Made by a program: the position numbers and the translations under genes. Source: Oasisia sp. SBJ-2009 (Eukaryota > Annelida > Polychaeta > Sabellida > Siboglinidae). Taken from it: a DNA stretch of 64,000 bases. The first letter of the stretch is position 1, and each line of letters starts with the position of its first letter. The notes beneath the pieces are model-generated. The model saw only the letters and a list, made by a program, of their open reading frames with translations. It ran no database searches and was not told where the DNA came from. Location: NCBI GenBank assembly GCA_964017155.1, contig OZ024865.1:44501634-44565633 (forward strand), in the 5' to 3' direction. This document shows, one piece after another, positions 1-59,982 of the stretch.

Positions 1-1302
1 CAAGACGTACAATGAACATGGGCACACCTTATAACTTCCTGGTTAGTTGCTCACTAGTTAAAGGAAGGCGTGTGTTGCCTTCTCATATTAATAATAATAC
101 AATGTTCTTAAGACTATAATAAATATATTAGATGTACACAGCCTGCTAAATTGCATACAATAAACCCAGACATTGTTGACAACAGTTACCAATTTATCCT
201 ATGTGTTTTGCTTCCCATGGGGCCAGTTTCATGGAGAGTCCTTATGATGTCATAGTGGGCTATTACTCTTCGAAAGCCTAAGATGTCGTAAAGTGACGCT
301 AGTTGCGTGTCACGAGTCTGTTCCATAGTTGCATTTAGGCTGCGCCATGTATTTAATAGGCGTAATTTTATGTTAGTTGAAATATTTACGGTATGCTCCC
401 CAAGTTTATTGATGCTCCCGACACGCCCATTATCAACATAATTATTTTTAATGTTTACACTCGATACTCTCTACATTCGTCATAATTTGCCATTTGCTCT
501 GCGAACACCAATGGAGGCAGCTAAAGAGAAAAAGGGTGTCTACAGACACCACAACTACAAGGATTCCCAAAGCTTAGGTCAATTCTACTTCGAATTAATT
601 ACCCAAAGGTTAAATTGATCTCATGAAACCAGCCATAAGCCACATCGACTAACTATGTTAGCTGTGACAAGTAGACCGCATAACTGCGCGTAAATTTACG
701 CCATTTTATGAAACTGGCCCACTGCTAGAAAACATGCCAAAATACTTGAATTATGTTGTAATAATTTAAGTAAATGTATGTTTAATTAGTTAGCATGATA
801 TTTCTTCGACAATGAACATAACTTGGGAATTTATTTCGAAAGCATCAAATGGAGTAATAGAAGCAAAATGGCCGATTTTTGATCGACAATGTACTCGACC
901 ATGTGCTTATGTGACCGCAAACTTCAAATGTGTTTTCTCTGTTTGAAACTTTGTACTGCAGGCATGTTCATTATCCAATAACTTTGGCTGTGTGTGAGAT
1001 ATGTCCATAATTGTTATACCGTTGGAAAGCTTAACACGTCTTCTTTCCAACGGACTAATTCAATTTCTTTTTTTGACATACGATTCGTTTCGTTAGAACA
1101 CGTCATATAATGTTCTTAATATAATAAATATATCAAAGGTACACAGCCTGCTAAATTGCATACAATAATCCCAGACATTGTTGACAATGGTTACACATTT
1201 ACCCCCTGTGTGGGGTGTGTTATTTCCCTGGCCTAGACGCCGTGTAGAAGGGACCAATGGACCAACCAATGAGCTACACTGTCACTCACTGCTCCTACTC
1301 AC
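1..1302. other. SPT6 intronic sequence, no exon seen
   Basis: This stretch follows the last visible SPT6 exon (minus strand), so it is most simply intron. I see no coding segment. Two related sequences of about 95 bp occur at about 103-212 and 1109-1205, in the same orientation; both contain a stretch beginning TACACAGCCTGCTAAATTGC. The right copy runs into the 3' part of the SINE family seen at 10022-10266. They are probably copies of one dispersed repeat. Confidence 0.6.
1188..1290 (-). mobile_element. SINE 3' fragment
   Basis: The stretch with TTACACATTTACCCCCTGTG followed by a diverged 'tagacgccgtgtagaagggacc' type segment matches the 3' half of the tRNA-derived SINEs at 10022-10266 and 27701-28012. 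The tRNA-like head is missing, so this is a truncated copy in minus orientation. Confidence 0.5.
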
Positions 1303-36867
<35,565 letters not shown>

Positions 36868-38255
36868 CTGAAAACAAAATTAATTATATTTAGAAATCAA
36901 TTTATTAACAATGTTCACATTTAGTCACCAAACTGCTAGCTGTATAAATAAAATCTTAGTACACCAATGCAAATAACTATTTTGTTTAGTCTTTAACCAG
37001 ATTGTTCTTAGAATAAACCATATTGGTAAATAACATTAATTTGATTTTTTTTTCAGCATATTAGGTTAGTCCAATTATAGGGGAGCCTATCAAGATCGAT
37101 AGGTCCACTCCATGTGTCCATCATCCATACAGATGCGCTGTGCAACTTAGAATAAACGCACCAAGTTTTCAACTTATTCAGAAGATTGAAACAAGAATGG
37201 ACAACTCCAAAGAAAAACAAAAACACCCCTGAAACTATGAGAACTGTTTTTTTAAATATATTTTAAAACCATGTTTCATCCGGATACACGCCGTCTGACT
37301 GGCCGTATTTAGCCGGTTGACGGGTTGTTATTGTGTAGCGAATGCACTCCGTCCACGAAGATTTCCAGCGGAGAAAACATATGTTTCACTGCTGATTGCG
37401 CCAAAATACACTATTTACATTAAATGTCCAACTGCTTGATATATATGGGTTATCATAAGTGAATGGGGGCTATTATTTTTAAGCACGCACCAAAATATCG
37501 CATTTTTCTACGCGTTTAGTAGTGCCAGCCTCGTTGTGGTGCAGAGCGTAGTTCGGCACTTAAAAGCAAATTTGAATTTCGAAAAGAGTACTTTTATTAT
37601 GATTGTTATATGTATAGATTTGTCACAAGATAATAACATTTTGTGCATTTAAAACTTATTAGTTTCACTAAATATTAATATAATATATTTTATCAAATGG
37701 CCATAACAGCTTCCAATCACTTCCTTCATAGATCAGCCCGCAAGTGTCGCCATCTATCGTCGATTGGGCTACGCGAGATGGCGCCACCATTTGTCGCTCT
37801 AGGGAGTCGGAAAGCAGTGTTATGATTTTATCATAGTATGTTACAGTATGTCATATCTAAGGCATTTCATGTATAGTTGACATCGTCCCAATATATACAT
37901 GTCAGGACAGGTCATAGTGGAGAAACGATCGACACAGAGAGTATTCGCTGCGAATGCTCTCGGGCCGTCTAATAGTCTGATGTACTGCCATTGGCATTGA
38001 CAAGTATATTATATTATTGGCATTGTTAGCTTTTATTTACACTTCTATTTGCTTATACCTAGAGAATTGCCTTTTGTTTTCAACATTGGTAAAGAAATTC
38101 CCCAGACTGGAAGGCTCAAACCGTTAACAAAGCGCACGCACGCATGCTCACACGCACGCACACACGCACACGCACACACACATGCACGCACACACGCACA
38201 CACGCACACACGCACACACGCACACACGCACACACGCACACACGCACACACGCAC

Positions 38256-38303
<48 letters not shown>

Positions 38304-39533
38304 GCTTGAAACTTGCCATTTGTGCTGCTGGACAGGCGTAAATTGTGTGCCACTGCTTAAACCACATGGCACACACATATATCTACACTAAACATTATCG
38401 TCGCATTTAAACTGCATTATTCAGAGTAATGCCGTCATTCTATGCTTGCGGTGAATCGTCACGCCCAGTGAACTTACACTAGCTCAACAGGGGTGTTTAT
38501 TATAAGACGATCCAAATCCAGTAATCGTTCGTGCAAATAGTGCAACGTCTAAATAAAAGCTGTTGATGTAAAAACAGTGAGTTACGGCCAGTGGTATTGT
38601 TAGGTTACGTAAGGCAATACATCTTTCCAGCAAGCATATCACTAAATGATATCAGAGAAGCTTAACAGGCAATTAACCACTCAATTGCGTGCATATTACA
38701 GAAAGTAGTTATACAACAATCGGATAGATAGCGACGTTAATTGATTAACGTTAATCGGCACACTGGACGGGTATCTTTTTACGTCGCGTCTACTTGAATG
38801 TGATCTGAAGACGCCTGCTCTCTGCGCGTAAGTCATATTCTCAACAACAGATAACTCACTCATTCACACAATCGCACTAAATAATACGTCAACGCCCTTC
38901 AGACGTATTCATATTATATGACTAATATACACATTGGACTGGTCACATCCACACTGTGCTGACGGACGTTGCTACAGGTTGACTCGTCGTTCTACAAAGA
39001 AGAAATCGATTTAAACCACGAACGTAACGTAAGTTTAATGTTTGAGCTTCCTATTAATTATGACACATTCAATAGTTCGTAAATATAGTAAATTGTAAAT
39101 TTATTTCGCAAAACAAAAATGCAAATGTTTGGTAACAAATTTTAGAGAACACATTTCTCAGATTGATCGAAGTTGTTATTATCACATTCGTGATTTACGA
39201 CGTATTCGTCGGCACTTGCCTCTTTTTTAGCAAACACTATTGCAATTTTGCTAGTTACTAGTAGAATAGACCACTACAATTCCCCCACAAAATTACTCGT
39301 CCAGAATTGCATAGAAACGGTTGTGACTAGGTCTCCACTATGTCTTTACTCATTTTATGCCGCTTCTAAAGTCTCTACATTGGCTCCCTGTCCGACAGAT
39401 ATAGTATCACCTTTAATACGATCTACCATTACTTACCAGACACCTTTCTGTAAGCAACCATCGATTTTTACGTTAAGAAATTACCTGACTATTAGTATTA
39501 TTATGTTCCGTCGATGGGCAGGCAACACCGCCG
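36868..39533. promoter_or_regulatory. Divergent intergenic region between SPT6 and the AChE-like gene
   Basis: Contains the expected SPT6 5' non-coding exon and promoter (minus) and the AChE-like gene upstream region (plus). I cannot place transcription starts. An AGATGGCGCCACC element near 37788 resembles a YY1-type site. 37250-37600 and 38750-39000 are slightly richer in CpG than the surroundings. A (CA/CG)n tract lies at 38127-38302. I see no further coding segment. Confidence 0.5.
38127..38302. repeat. (CACG)n and (CA)n tract
   Basis: CACG-rich repeats (several ACACGCAC units) followed by pure (CA)n. Confidence 0.95.
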
Positions 39534-48530
<8,997 letters not shown>

Positions 48531-48644
48531 GACTACATGAATTATGAGCAGGTGTTCTTCATTGTGATTCATTTCTGCGCCTTCAATTATTGTCCAAGAG
48601 AACTGGAATGATGTCTGAGCATTTTAATCTTGGTCGAATACAGT

Positions 48645-51266
<2,622 letters not shown>

Positions 51267-51968
51267 CTATCAAAGATGGCGAAGTCAAATACCATACAAC
51301 ACACTTGCATCGTGGTGAAAGTCGGCTTGCTGGTTGTATCAATTGATTAAGACGCTGCTTATTACAAAAGTTATCAACTCGCAAATAACGTTTACTCCTA
51401 CAGCTGTTATTACTCGTTTGTAATATAGTAATAAAGAGTCAGTTGTGTTGTTAAATGGAGGGTGTCAGTTCCTCTGCCCAGAATTGGCCGAGGAATAATT
51501 TGTCTGCTGTCTAGAACGTGGACAATTTAAACACTAAAGGGTATTGCGGTTATCTCTGCTAGCCTCGGCATTATTGCCAGTCAATTTTGTTTTGAAACTG
51601 GATGTTTTGTTTACCATTTGAATGTTTTCCTTCAACATGCATGTTGTAGTCATATTAAATGAAAAAATTAAACCTAGGAACTGGTACCTCGTTTTTACAA
51701 AGGATTATTTATTGCGCTGTAGCTATACCTTTACCGTAGTTTATTCATAGTTCTATTGTGGTTCTTAAACTTTGTGGCCGCAACTCAAATACCTGCATAT
51801 ATTAGCCAGACAATAGAACAATGTTTGTTCCAAATTAATTGATAGATCATGTCATGACAATATTTGTTCACGAGACAGATTTTTGAATGACAACCCATAC
51901 CACCTGCAACACGGACGACAACTTCTTAGACTTAGAAAAATTGTCCCGATGGAGAAATTAATGAAGAG

Positions 51969-51969
<1 letters not shown>
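51267..51969. other. Upstream flank or intron of the second AChE-like gene
   Basis: Should contain intron 5 if the gene is complete. The AG acceptor before exon 6 is good. I find no exon 5 (no EDCLYLN or SAMWN block) and no recognised repeat. Confidence 0.5.
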
Positions 51970-52020
<51 letters not shown>

Positions 52021-52142
52021 GTATATACATATACATATATATACATATACATACACATACACATACACATACACATACATATACATATAATATATATATA
52101 TATATATACATATATACATATATATATACACATATATACATC

Positions 52143-52200
<58 letters not shown>
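51970..52200. repeat. (TA)n cluster
   Basis: TA runs with ACATATAC-type interruptions, ending directly at the left GTGGGAC motif cluster. Confidence 0.95.
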
Positions 52201-52204
<4 letters not shown>

Positions 52205-52480
52205 CACTTAAGGTGGTTTGTGGGACTTACACATATACAGTGGTTTGTGGGACGTCGTCTTTCCCATTGTCTAACAAGATTCATATTTAGTAGATTTGCT
52301 TCGTTTGAGTCGAGAATTATAAATATACTTTGAATTATAAAAAAAATATTTTAATTAACTTAATATATATTTACACTGTGGGATGTTACATTGTGGGACG
52401 TTTGGAGTGGCCTTGACCTTGACCCCTACTGAAGTCCCACAACGCAGTTATATATAATATATAACATCCCACAATCCATA
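52205..52480. repeat. Left cluster of the TTGTGGGACGT motif
   Basis: Copies at about 52213, 52243, 52377 and 52392 in one direction (TTTGTGGGACTT, TTTGTGGGACGT, CTGTGGGATGTT, ATTGTGGGACGT) and at about 52434 and 52467 in the other (GTCCCACAACG, CATCCCACAAT). Confidence 0.85.
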
Positions 52481-52679
52481 TCTATCATGGATAGCTATTG
52501 ATTGTGGTAACATGTTTGTGTACGTGTTTGGCTAAAATCAGTATTTCATGGCAGTGTCAAAAGTATTACGTTAATAAATAATTATGTGTTTTTAAATGGT
52601 GCAGTATATAGTAGTCAAGTTGCCATTTTGTGAACCTGGAAATGGTTGGTCGTCTAAGGCTTTTTTGCTGAATCATATC

Positions 52680-53330
52680 GATTATGTGTCTCTGAACTCA
52701 AATCCGTGGGATGGCAATGCGCCATCCTTGGGCAACTCGTGGGAACCACGAAAATCCAAGATGGCTGCCGTGATCCTGGTAAATTACAAAATGTGTTCAT
52801 CTTTACACTACATCATGCTTGGAACATAATTTGTGTATGTACACGCATGCTTTGAGGTACGAGGAATTCAATGGAACCGTTTATAATAATGTCCGACTAT
52901 GTTCCGTGACCAAAATTCAAAATGGCCGCCATTTTCACCAACAATAGCCAAAATCGAGCATAATTTGATTGCCTTTTGCTATATAAATATGATTATATTT
53001 TGTCCATTCCTATATTTTACCATATGAGGACTTAAACCGAGGTATTTCAATTGATGCCCGCCCAAGAAAACCTAGTAATATTCAAAATGGCCGTCATTTT
53101 AACCAAACATATGCAAGAGCCACGATTGTGTGCCTATTCCTACGTTTTAGCATATGGGCAAGAACATAGAACTGGTATATACTTGTACGGCCTTAATTAT
53201 ACGTTAAATAAATACATGCAATGTACCAGCATATGAGGAATTTAATGTAATCATTTTCAATTATGTATGTCTATGGTCACGTGACACAAATTCAATATGG
53301 CCGCCATTTCAACCGAAAATAGCTCGAAGA
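52680..53330. repeat. Degenerate repeat of about 180 bp with AAAATGGCCGCCATTTT cores
   Basis: Four loose units, with cores at about 52758 (CCAAGATGGCTGCC), 52919 (AAAATGGCCGCCATTTT), 53088 (AAAATGGCCGTCATTTT) and 53299 (ATATGGCCGCCATTT). Each is preceded by a GAGGAATT-like start. The cores are near-palindromes and fit the YY1 consensus (AAGATGGC). They lie in the 3' flank of the SET gene. Confidence 0.75.
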
Positions 53331-55059
53331 TTTATTTACAGTTCCTCTTCAGCATTGAACATTCATCATGACTGAGTTCCAGGAAGGCTAATAGTTGTAC
53401 TTTCATGTATGCGTATATGACTACAGCTGACAAGAAGCACAAAAAGCTTGGGAAATGACACAAAAAGGTACAACAATTTAAAAGTATAACGTCAGAAGTA
53501 CTTAATTATATAATTGCTGATACACACTGAGATCTTGTTTGCAATGGCAAGTTCCATTTGGGCATTGACACAGTGTACATTATTAACCATTGGTATTTAA
53601 ACGATAAATCATTCCCATTACGTTCTCATAGAAAAGGTTATTCCTCATTCTCTTTAGCTCCTCTCTTCCTCAGTACTGCCACCTTCTTCCTCATTATCAT
53701 GTATAGCTTCATTCTCATCATGTTTGGTGAACGGATTGAAGCACATAGCTTCGCCAACACAATAACAGTATGGCGTGCAAGACAATCCTGCAGAATGACA
53801 GCTACATGCATGACTCCTTCAAGCTTTCCCGACAGCTTTGCATTGACAGTTGATGACGTCCATGAGGGCAGGAGGAGCTGCTGGTCCTCTCGCAACGCGT
53901 GGAGTTGGCACACACTCTGCACCACTGACCAACTCCCACCCGTAAGCAGCGATGTCAACAGCAGGCGGAGTCTGCTGGTCTGTTGCCTTCCAGAGCATTA
54001 TTTGGTAGTGTGCTCGCAGGATGTGATATGACAAATTAGCGTCTGTCGGTGGAAGAATTTTGACTCATACAGCTTTCCCTCTTGTCCTTTTGGCGTAGAG
54101 CGCATACCTGGCAGAAGCCATGCTTTCGCCTGCAACAACATCATAGAGCGAGCAAATAAATTCACTTTCTCCGGGCGTGTGTACCGTTCCATCACAACGG
54201 ACTTACTTTCAAGCCTAAGAGATGCGACTTCATGCTTACAAAGGCGTGGAATGGTGAGATTCATGCTGGTCATATTTAGCATAACTAATTTTAACATAGT
54301 ACTAAAGATTACTATATACAGACGCATAGCTACTGTAAATATATCATTCAAATAAGTCCCATTCCAGAGCTTGTGATATAATTTGCATTTTCCACCCGAA
54401 GCTCCCTACAAATCCTGACACACAAATAGTTGTTTCTTACTTCGTTTCCGTTGTCTTTTGGGAGGAAGGACGCCACTATTTTCACCATGTTCAATTCCAA
54501 CTGCAATTGAAATATAAACAAACATAAGCCTTTACACTATACCTACCGTGCGGAGCATTTACAATTGCTCTACCCTGCCTAACGGTTGTTACTTGGTAGT
54601 TCATACTGTTCAAAATAGCACAAGTTTTCTCTTAATATACTGATTACTTGTATATCATTATGGCACGATATTATACAGTTTTCAGTTACCATTTTATTTT
54701 AAGACAAGGGAAAAGATAAAATATAACGTAACGTATAATAGAAATGTAATTACATAAACAACTTACTGTCTCTGCCAACGATGAGCTCATCAATATCATC
54801 ATCCCTGCCAGCACCAACATCGCCGTCTTCTTCTGTGAATATCTCCAGTTCTGTCAATACAGTTAAAATAATATTATATTAACCTATATTATTTTCGTAG
54901 GAATGCATATTTAAATTAATTAAAAATAGTAACAGCTCTTAGAAATGGTAAGGGATAATAGCTATGTCATTATTTAAACCATGACCCAAAACTATAGATA
55001 TGAAAAACTATTCAATATATAATGCGGTCGGTCTCTGTACACTATTTCCGTCATGTCAT

Positions 55060-56090
<1,031 letters not shown>

Positions 56091-56217
56091 CAGCAAACAG
56101 GAAAAGATGCGGCTCGTCCGACACAACAATTTTCCGAATCGTGCAATTTGGCGTTATGTGGTCATCATTCACCAACCTTCCAAGACTGTCTACCTTTGTA
56201 GAATCACACCTATTAAA

Positions 56218-56334
<117 letters not shown>

Positions 56335-56673
56335 ACTTGATTATGTAAATTGTTGTATAATTCATGATCAAGTTGACACTTCAGTTGTTATGCAGTTACT
56401 TTCAATAACTTTGCCTTTATACCATTAAATAGGTTTTCTCCTAAACATAGTTCAGTTGCTTCTTATTTTTGCGTTTTACGAACACAGATCGCCCTGAATG
56501 TTAACTTGGAGTCCCTAATTTGAGACATACCAGTATGTTTTCTTTATGTTCCAGCTGATAGACGAATGTGTCATCCAATTCTTCAGGTTCATCTGTCGTC
56601 AATATTCCTTTGTACTCCAACAGTGCATCTCCACGGATAATTGTTTTGTTTTCTCCAGCAAATACTCCTTTGC

Positions 56674-58640
56674 CTGTTAAAGTTACATTACAATAAAACA
56701 AGACACATAAAAATAAACAGCATTAATGTTGAGCTTAATGTAATGATTTCATATATCTATACATGACATACAACCTGTTAAATTATTACGTTCTGAACTG
56801 TTTTGAACTATTTCATATTGTCTTGCGTTTGGTATCAAAACAAAACATGTAAATCCTGTGCATCGGCGAGAATAAATGGTGTACGAAAATACAAGAAGAT
56901 ACAACTATATTTTAAGTAATGACCCCTTTCCTACAAATAATTATTGTAGTTATTTTAAACCACTTATCAGTAGTATATATTTATTTGATTAACCGTAACC
57001 TTAAGATCATACAAATCTGAATTATAAATGCTACATCACTGTCTGCATGCTTCATACTCTTATGACAATACAGCGTATGTGACTGGCAAGACTTACCTAT
57101 GACATGATCAATAAAACCCAGGATCTTTCCCACTCCAGATGATGTCAGTAGCTTGATTTAGGGGTTTTACCCTCTTGTCTCTCTGCAGTATTACAAACAA
57201 CAAACGTTACTAATTACATCTCCAAGAACAAACATTCATGTATACATTTAGTAATTTTCTCTTAGGTTTTTGCCATAAAGATATTCTTTTAAAATCAGAT
57301 TTTCAACAACATATACGACTAGAGCCCGTGTTCAATGAGGCACAATATTATTGTTCACCGCTTGATGGAGTTTGTTAAACATCCTGGGTACGACAGTACT
57401 GCTGTTGAATGGCAGTTGTAGATAAGATATGCTGGTGGCAGACTTTAACTTACATCATTGTACACAAGCATGGTTTTGGATGACATCAGTTTACCGACTT
57501 GTAGGACTCCAAACTTTGACTTGTAAATTGTATGAACAAATTGAATGATGAAATATTCTTCAGAGCATCTTGGGGGCGGCATTATTTATAAACTTAATAA
57601 TTATTTAAAATATACCAGTTTCTACAGTAAGATTCTTTTAAATTCCGTAACGCTGTTTTTGTAACGCCACAATCTGTATTCAATTTCTGCAATGATTACT
57701 GGAAATCCGTGTAATGGTAGACAGCTCTGCACTATTAATTTGTTTTTATAATAATAGTATAAGAACCTTTTATTTAGACGTCAAAAACAGGTGCTTACAA
57801 CAAACATCGCATCATTCTAAATCATATAAAATCGCTTATAGAGAACTAAATAAATTACTGTTCCAAATGTAATAGTTAATAAGACAAAAATCTAGTTATT
57901 TATACAAATAAACTTATGGGTTAGTCAATGGTAAACAGAATAGTTAAAAAAGAAAATATATATATACAGAATACTTAATAATAAAGAAATGTTCGCATGA
58001 CTACCATGTACATTTTCTTTCAAACAGCACCGGCAGGAAAGTATGGTGAGGGATTTGATAACACTCTCTGAATATGGGTAGAAAAATGTTAATAATATTA
58101 TGTTGTTTCATATATTGAACTTTATACCTCGTTAGGGTGCAGACGCATATCAGACGTTTGTTAACTTTTGTGTCTTGATCGTAACCCAGGCGACGGCACA
58201 GCGCGCGAGTGTTCACTAACTTGTCACAATGTGTTAAAAACTATACAAGTCTGTGATTATACACCGCATCATTTCAGTAGAAATGACACACGCAGATCCT
58301 ATCAAATGTCAAACAGGCCCACATACCCAACCCTCCTTCTGGACTTTGCACCAAAACAGGATCTACGAATGTCGCTTAAGCAACGTCAATATGTGAATTA
58401 GCTTGCCCAATCTACTAGTTTACTATTACTAATTCTGACATAAATAAATTGTAAGCTAATTAATTAAAACGCTACTCAGCCTACTGTTGTGTTGGAAGCG
58501 TGCAGCATATGTTTGGTTACAAAAGTTAGAGTTAGCAAACAAGTATAACCAACTGGCTGCATTTTCTGACAAGACTGCAATCACCCATATACATATATAA
58601 ATATTAAATATTAATAGTCTTAACAGGCATGAGTGCTTAC
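56674..58640 (-). other. Introns 1-2 of the SET-like pseudogene
   Basis: Apart from the exon at 57097-57182 this is AT-rich DNA without a recognised gene or repeat. Confidence 0.5.
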
Positions 58641-58825
58641 CATTCGTGGTTGTCGGCGTCTTGTCGCCATCATTCCTTTTTCCAGCGTAAAGCCTCCCCG
58701 CGAAAATGGTTACCTTTGACCTTCGACCCATCATGAGTCAGCGGCATGCACGCGGCGCCTACTCGTTTCTAGTTAATGATTACAAGCGATGATCTACATT
58801 TAATAATGAGAACTAAATAATCCCA

Positions 58826-58986
58826 CAGCGCTGTGGGACTGTATTTTGTATAAATTAGCATACATCCATTTAGCACCAAATGGGTGTCCCACAACGCAAC
58901 ATGGTTTGTGGGACGTTTTCAACGTCCCACAATGTTTGCCAACGTCCCACAACGTGAGTAGCGGGCTTGCCGAACATCCCACAACC
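58826..58986. repeat. Right cluster of the TTGTGGGACGT motif
   Basis: Copies at about 58826 (the palindrome TCCCACAGCGCTGTGGGA), 58893, 58926, 58943 and 58975 (GTCCCACAAC, CGTCCCACAAT, CGTCCCACAAC, CATCCCACAAC), and one reversed at 58912 (TTTGTGGGACGTT). Most point opposite to the left cluster. Confidence 0.85.
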
Positions 58987-58998
58987 CGGTAAAAGTAA

Positions 58999-59002
<4 letters not shown>

Positions 59003-59046
<44 letters not shown>
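59003..59046. repeat. (TA)n microsatellite
   Basis: Pure TA run separating the SET-gene block from the retroelement. Confidence 0.97.
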
Positions 59047-59048
<2 letters not shown>

Positions 59049-59050
59049 GG

Positions 59051-59082
59051 GTATGCTCATCAAACGCAGTGGATGAGCATAC
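59051..59082. repeat. 11-bp inverted repeat (hairpin) at the retroelement edge
   Basis: GTATGCTCATC at 59051-59061 and its exact complement GATGAGCATAC at 59072-59082, separated by ten bases. Confidence 0.8.
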
Positions 59083-59413
59083 TGGACTTTGTGCATGACG
59101 ACAACACAGAGGCTGACGTGCGCTAATTTATCCAGTGGCGATCCCACCAATCAGCGCTTCCTTGGCATGTCTTCTTGCTAAGTGGACATGCGACCAAAAG
59201 TTCTAAAAGTTTGATTATTTTTGTTGCTTTCTACGTGTCTTCAGTTCTTTTCTGTCGCTTGTTATTCGTTGCGAGATCGTCTGCGTTCGTCCGTCCGATA
59301 TCGATCGCCGACAATTCGAGGTGATTTCCGGCAACACTCAGCGGAGTTCAGCTGAGTATTTCCTGTTTCCTTTGTCTTTGTGACCTACTTTTGTCTCACC
59401 GAGTTCCGTCATT

Positions 59414-59896
59414 TTGCGCCTTATTTGGTTGAATTTGTCGTCGGCCTTTCCATGTCGTCGACGTTTTCTCCCTTTTATGTGTGGCGTCGGCCACAGTCAT
59501 GAGTACTGGCTGGATGCTTTCGTGGACTCGGCAAACTTGTTGCCAATGTTGGGCGATTTTTACACGCGGGGCCGCCCGTGCGACGTCCGGTATTTAGGTC
59601 GCCGAGGGGCTGCCCTGGAAACTTTCCTCGCGCGCGTGATGGCGCGGTTTGCTTCGGGTCGGGCAGATGTCATGGTGCAGCGTTTGGTGGGAACACTTTG
59701 GGCAGGCCGTCCGTTCCTTACACGATCACGGTTGTCCCTTGACATCCAGCGCCTGGCGTTGACACAGCTCGATACGGGCGTCCGTCGGGCCATCGTCTCC
59801 CAGTTGTGTCGTCGCCGGAAATGGCGGCACGCTAGTTGTGGCGCGGGTGCCTGGCGGTTTACGCAAGTTAATCGGTCCCTGGACGCGTTTGTTTAG
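59414..59896 (+). CDS. Unrecognised 160-codon open frame in the retroelement leader
   Basis: The frame starts at 59414 (or at the internal ATG 59476) and ends at 59896. It is clearly GC-richer than its flanks and rich in Arg, Leu and Ala (RRGAALETFLARVMARF, SLDIQRLALTQLDTGVRR), with a helical look. A CCAAT word lies upstream (CCACCAATCAGCGC at about 59144) and a poly(A) signal 81 bp downstream of the stop. I do not recognise the family. It could be an extra retroelement ORF, an unrelated single-exon gene, or a chance frame. Confidence 0.35.
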   Translation: MRLIWLNLSSAFPCRRRFLPFMCGVGHSHEYWLDAFVDSANLLPMLGDFYTRGRPCDVRYLGRRGAALETFLARVMARFASGRADVMVQRLVGTLWAGRPFLTRSRLSLDIQRLALTQLDTGVRRAIVSQLCRRRKWRHASCGAGAWRFTQVNRSLDAFV

Positions 59897-59976
59897 AAGT
59901 TGTGGGTTTCCATTTCCGGAAGCATACCTGTCTTCAGAAGAATTTCCAACCTGTCTTTCGTGCTTTTATATCTCTC

Positions 59977-59982
59977 AATAAA
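59977..59982 (+). terminator. Poly(A) signal AATAAA
   Basis: AATAAA in CTCAATAAAATACATTTC, 81 bp after the stop of the frame at 59414-59896. Confidence 0.45.

Noticed and set aside
53558..54031. 157-codon plus-strand frame
   Set aside because: It is the shadow of the Cys-rich exon on the minus strand, which carries the recognisable motifs.
59414..59896. Calling the small frame a known retroelement protein
   Set aside because: I recognise no protease, integrase, recombinase or gag motif in it, so no function is assigned.
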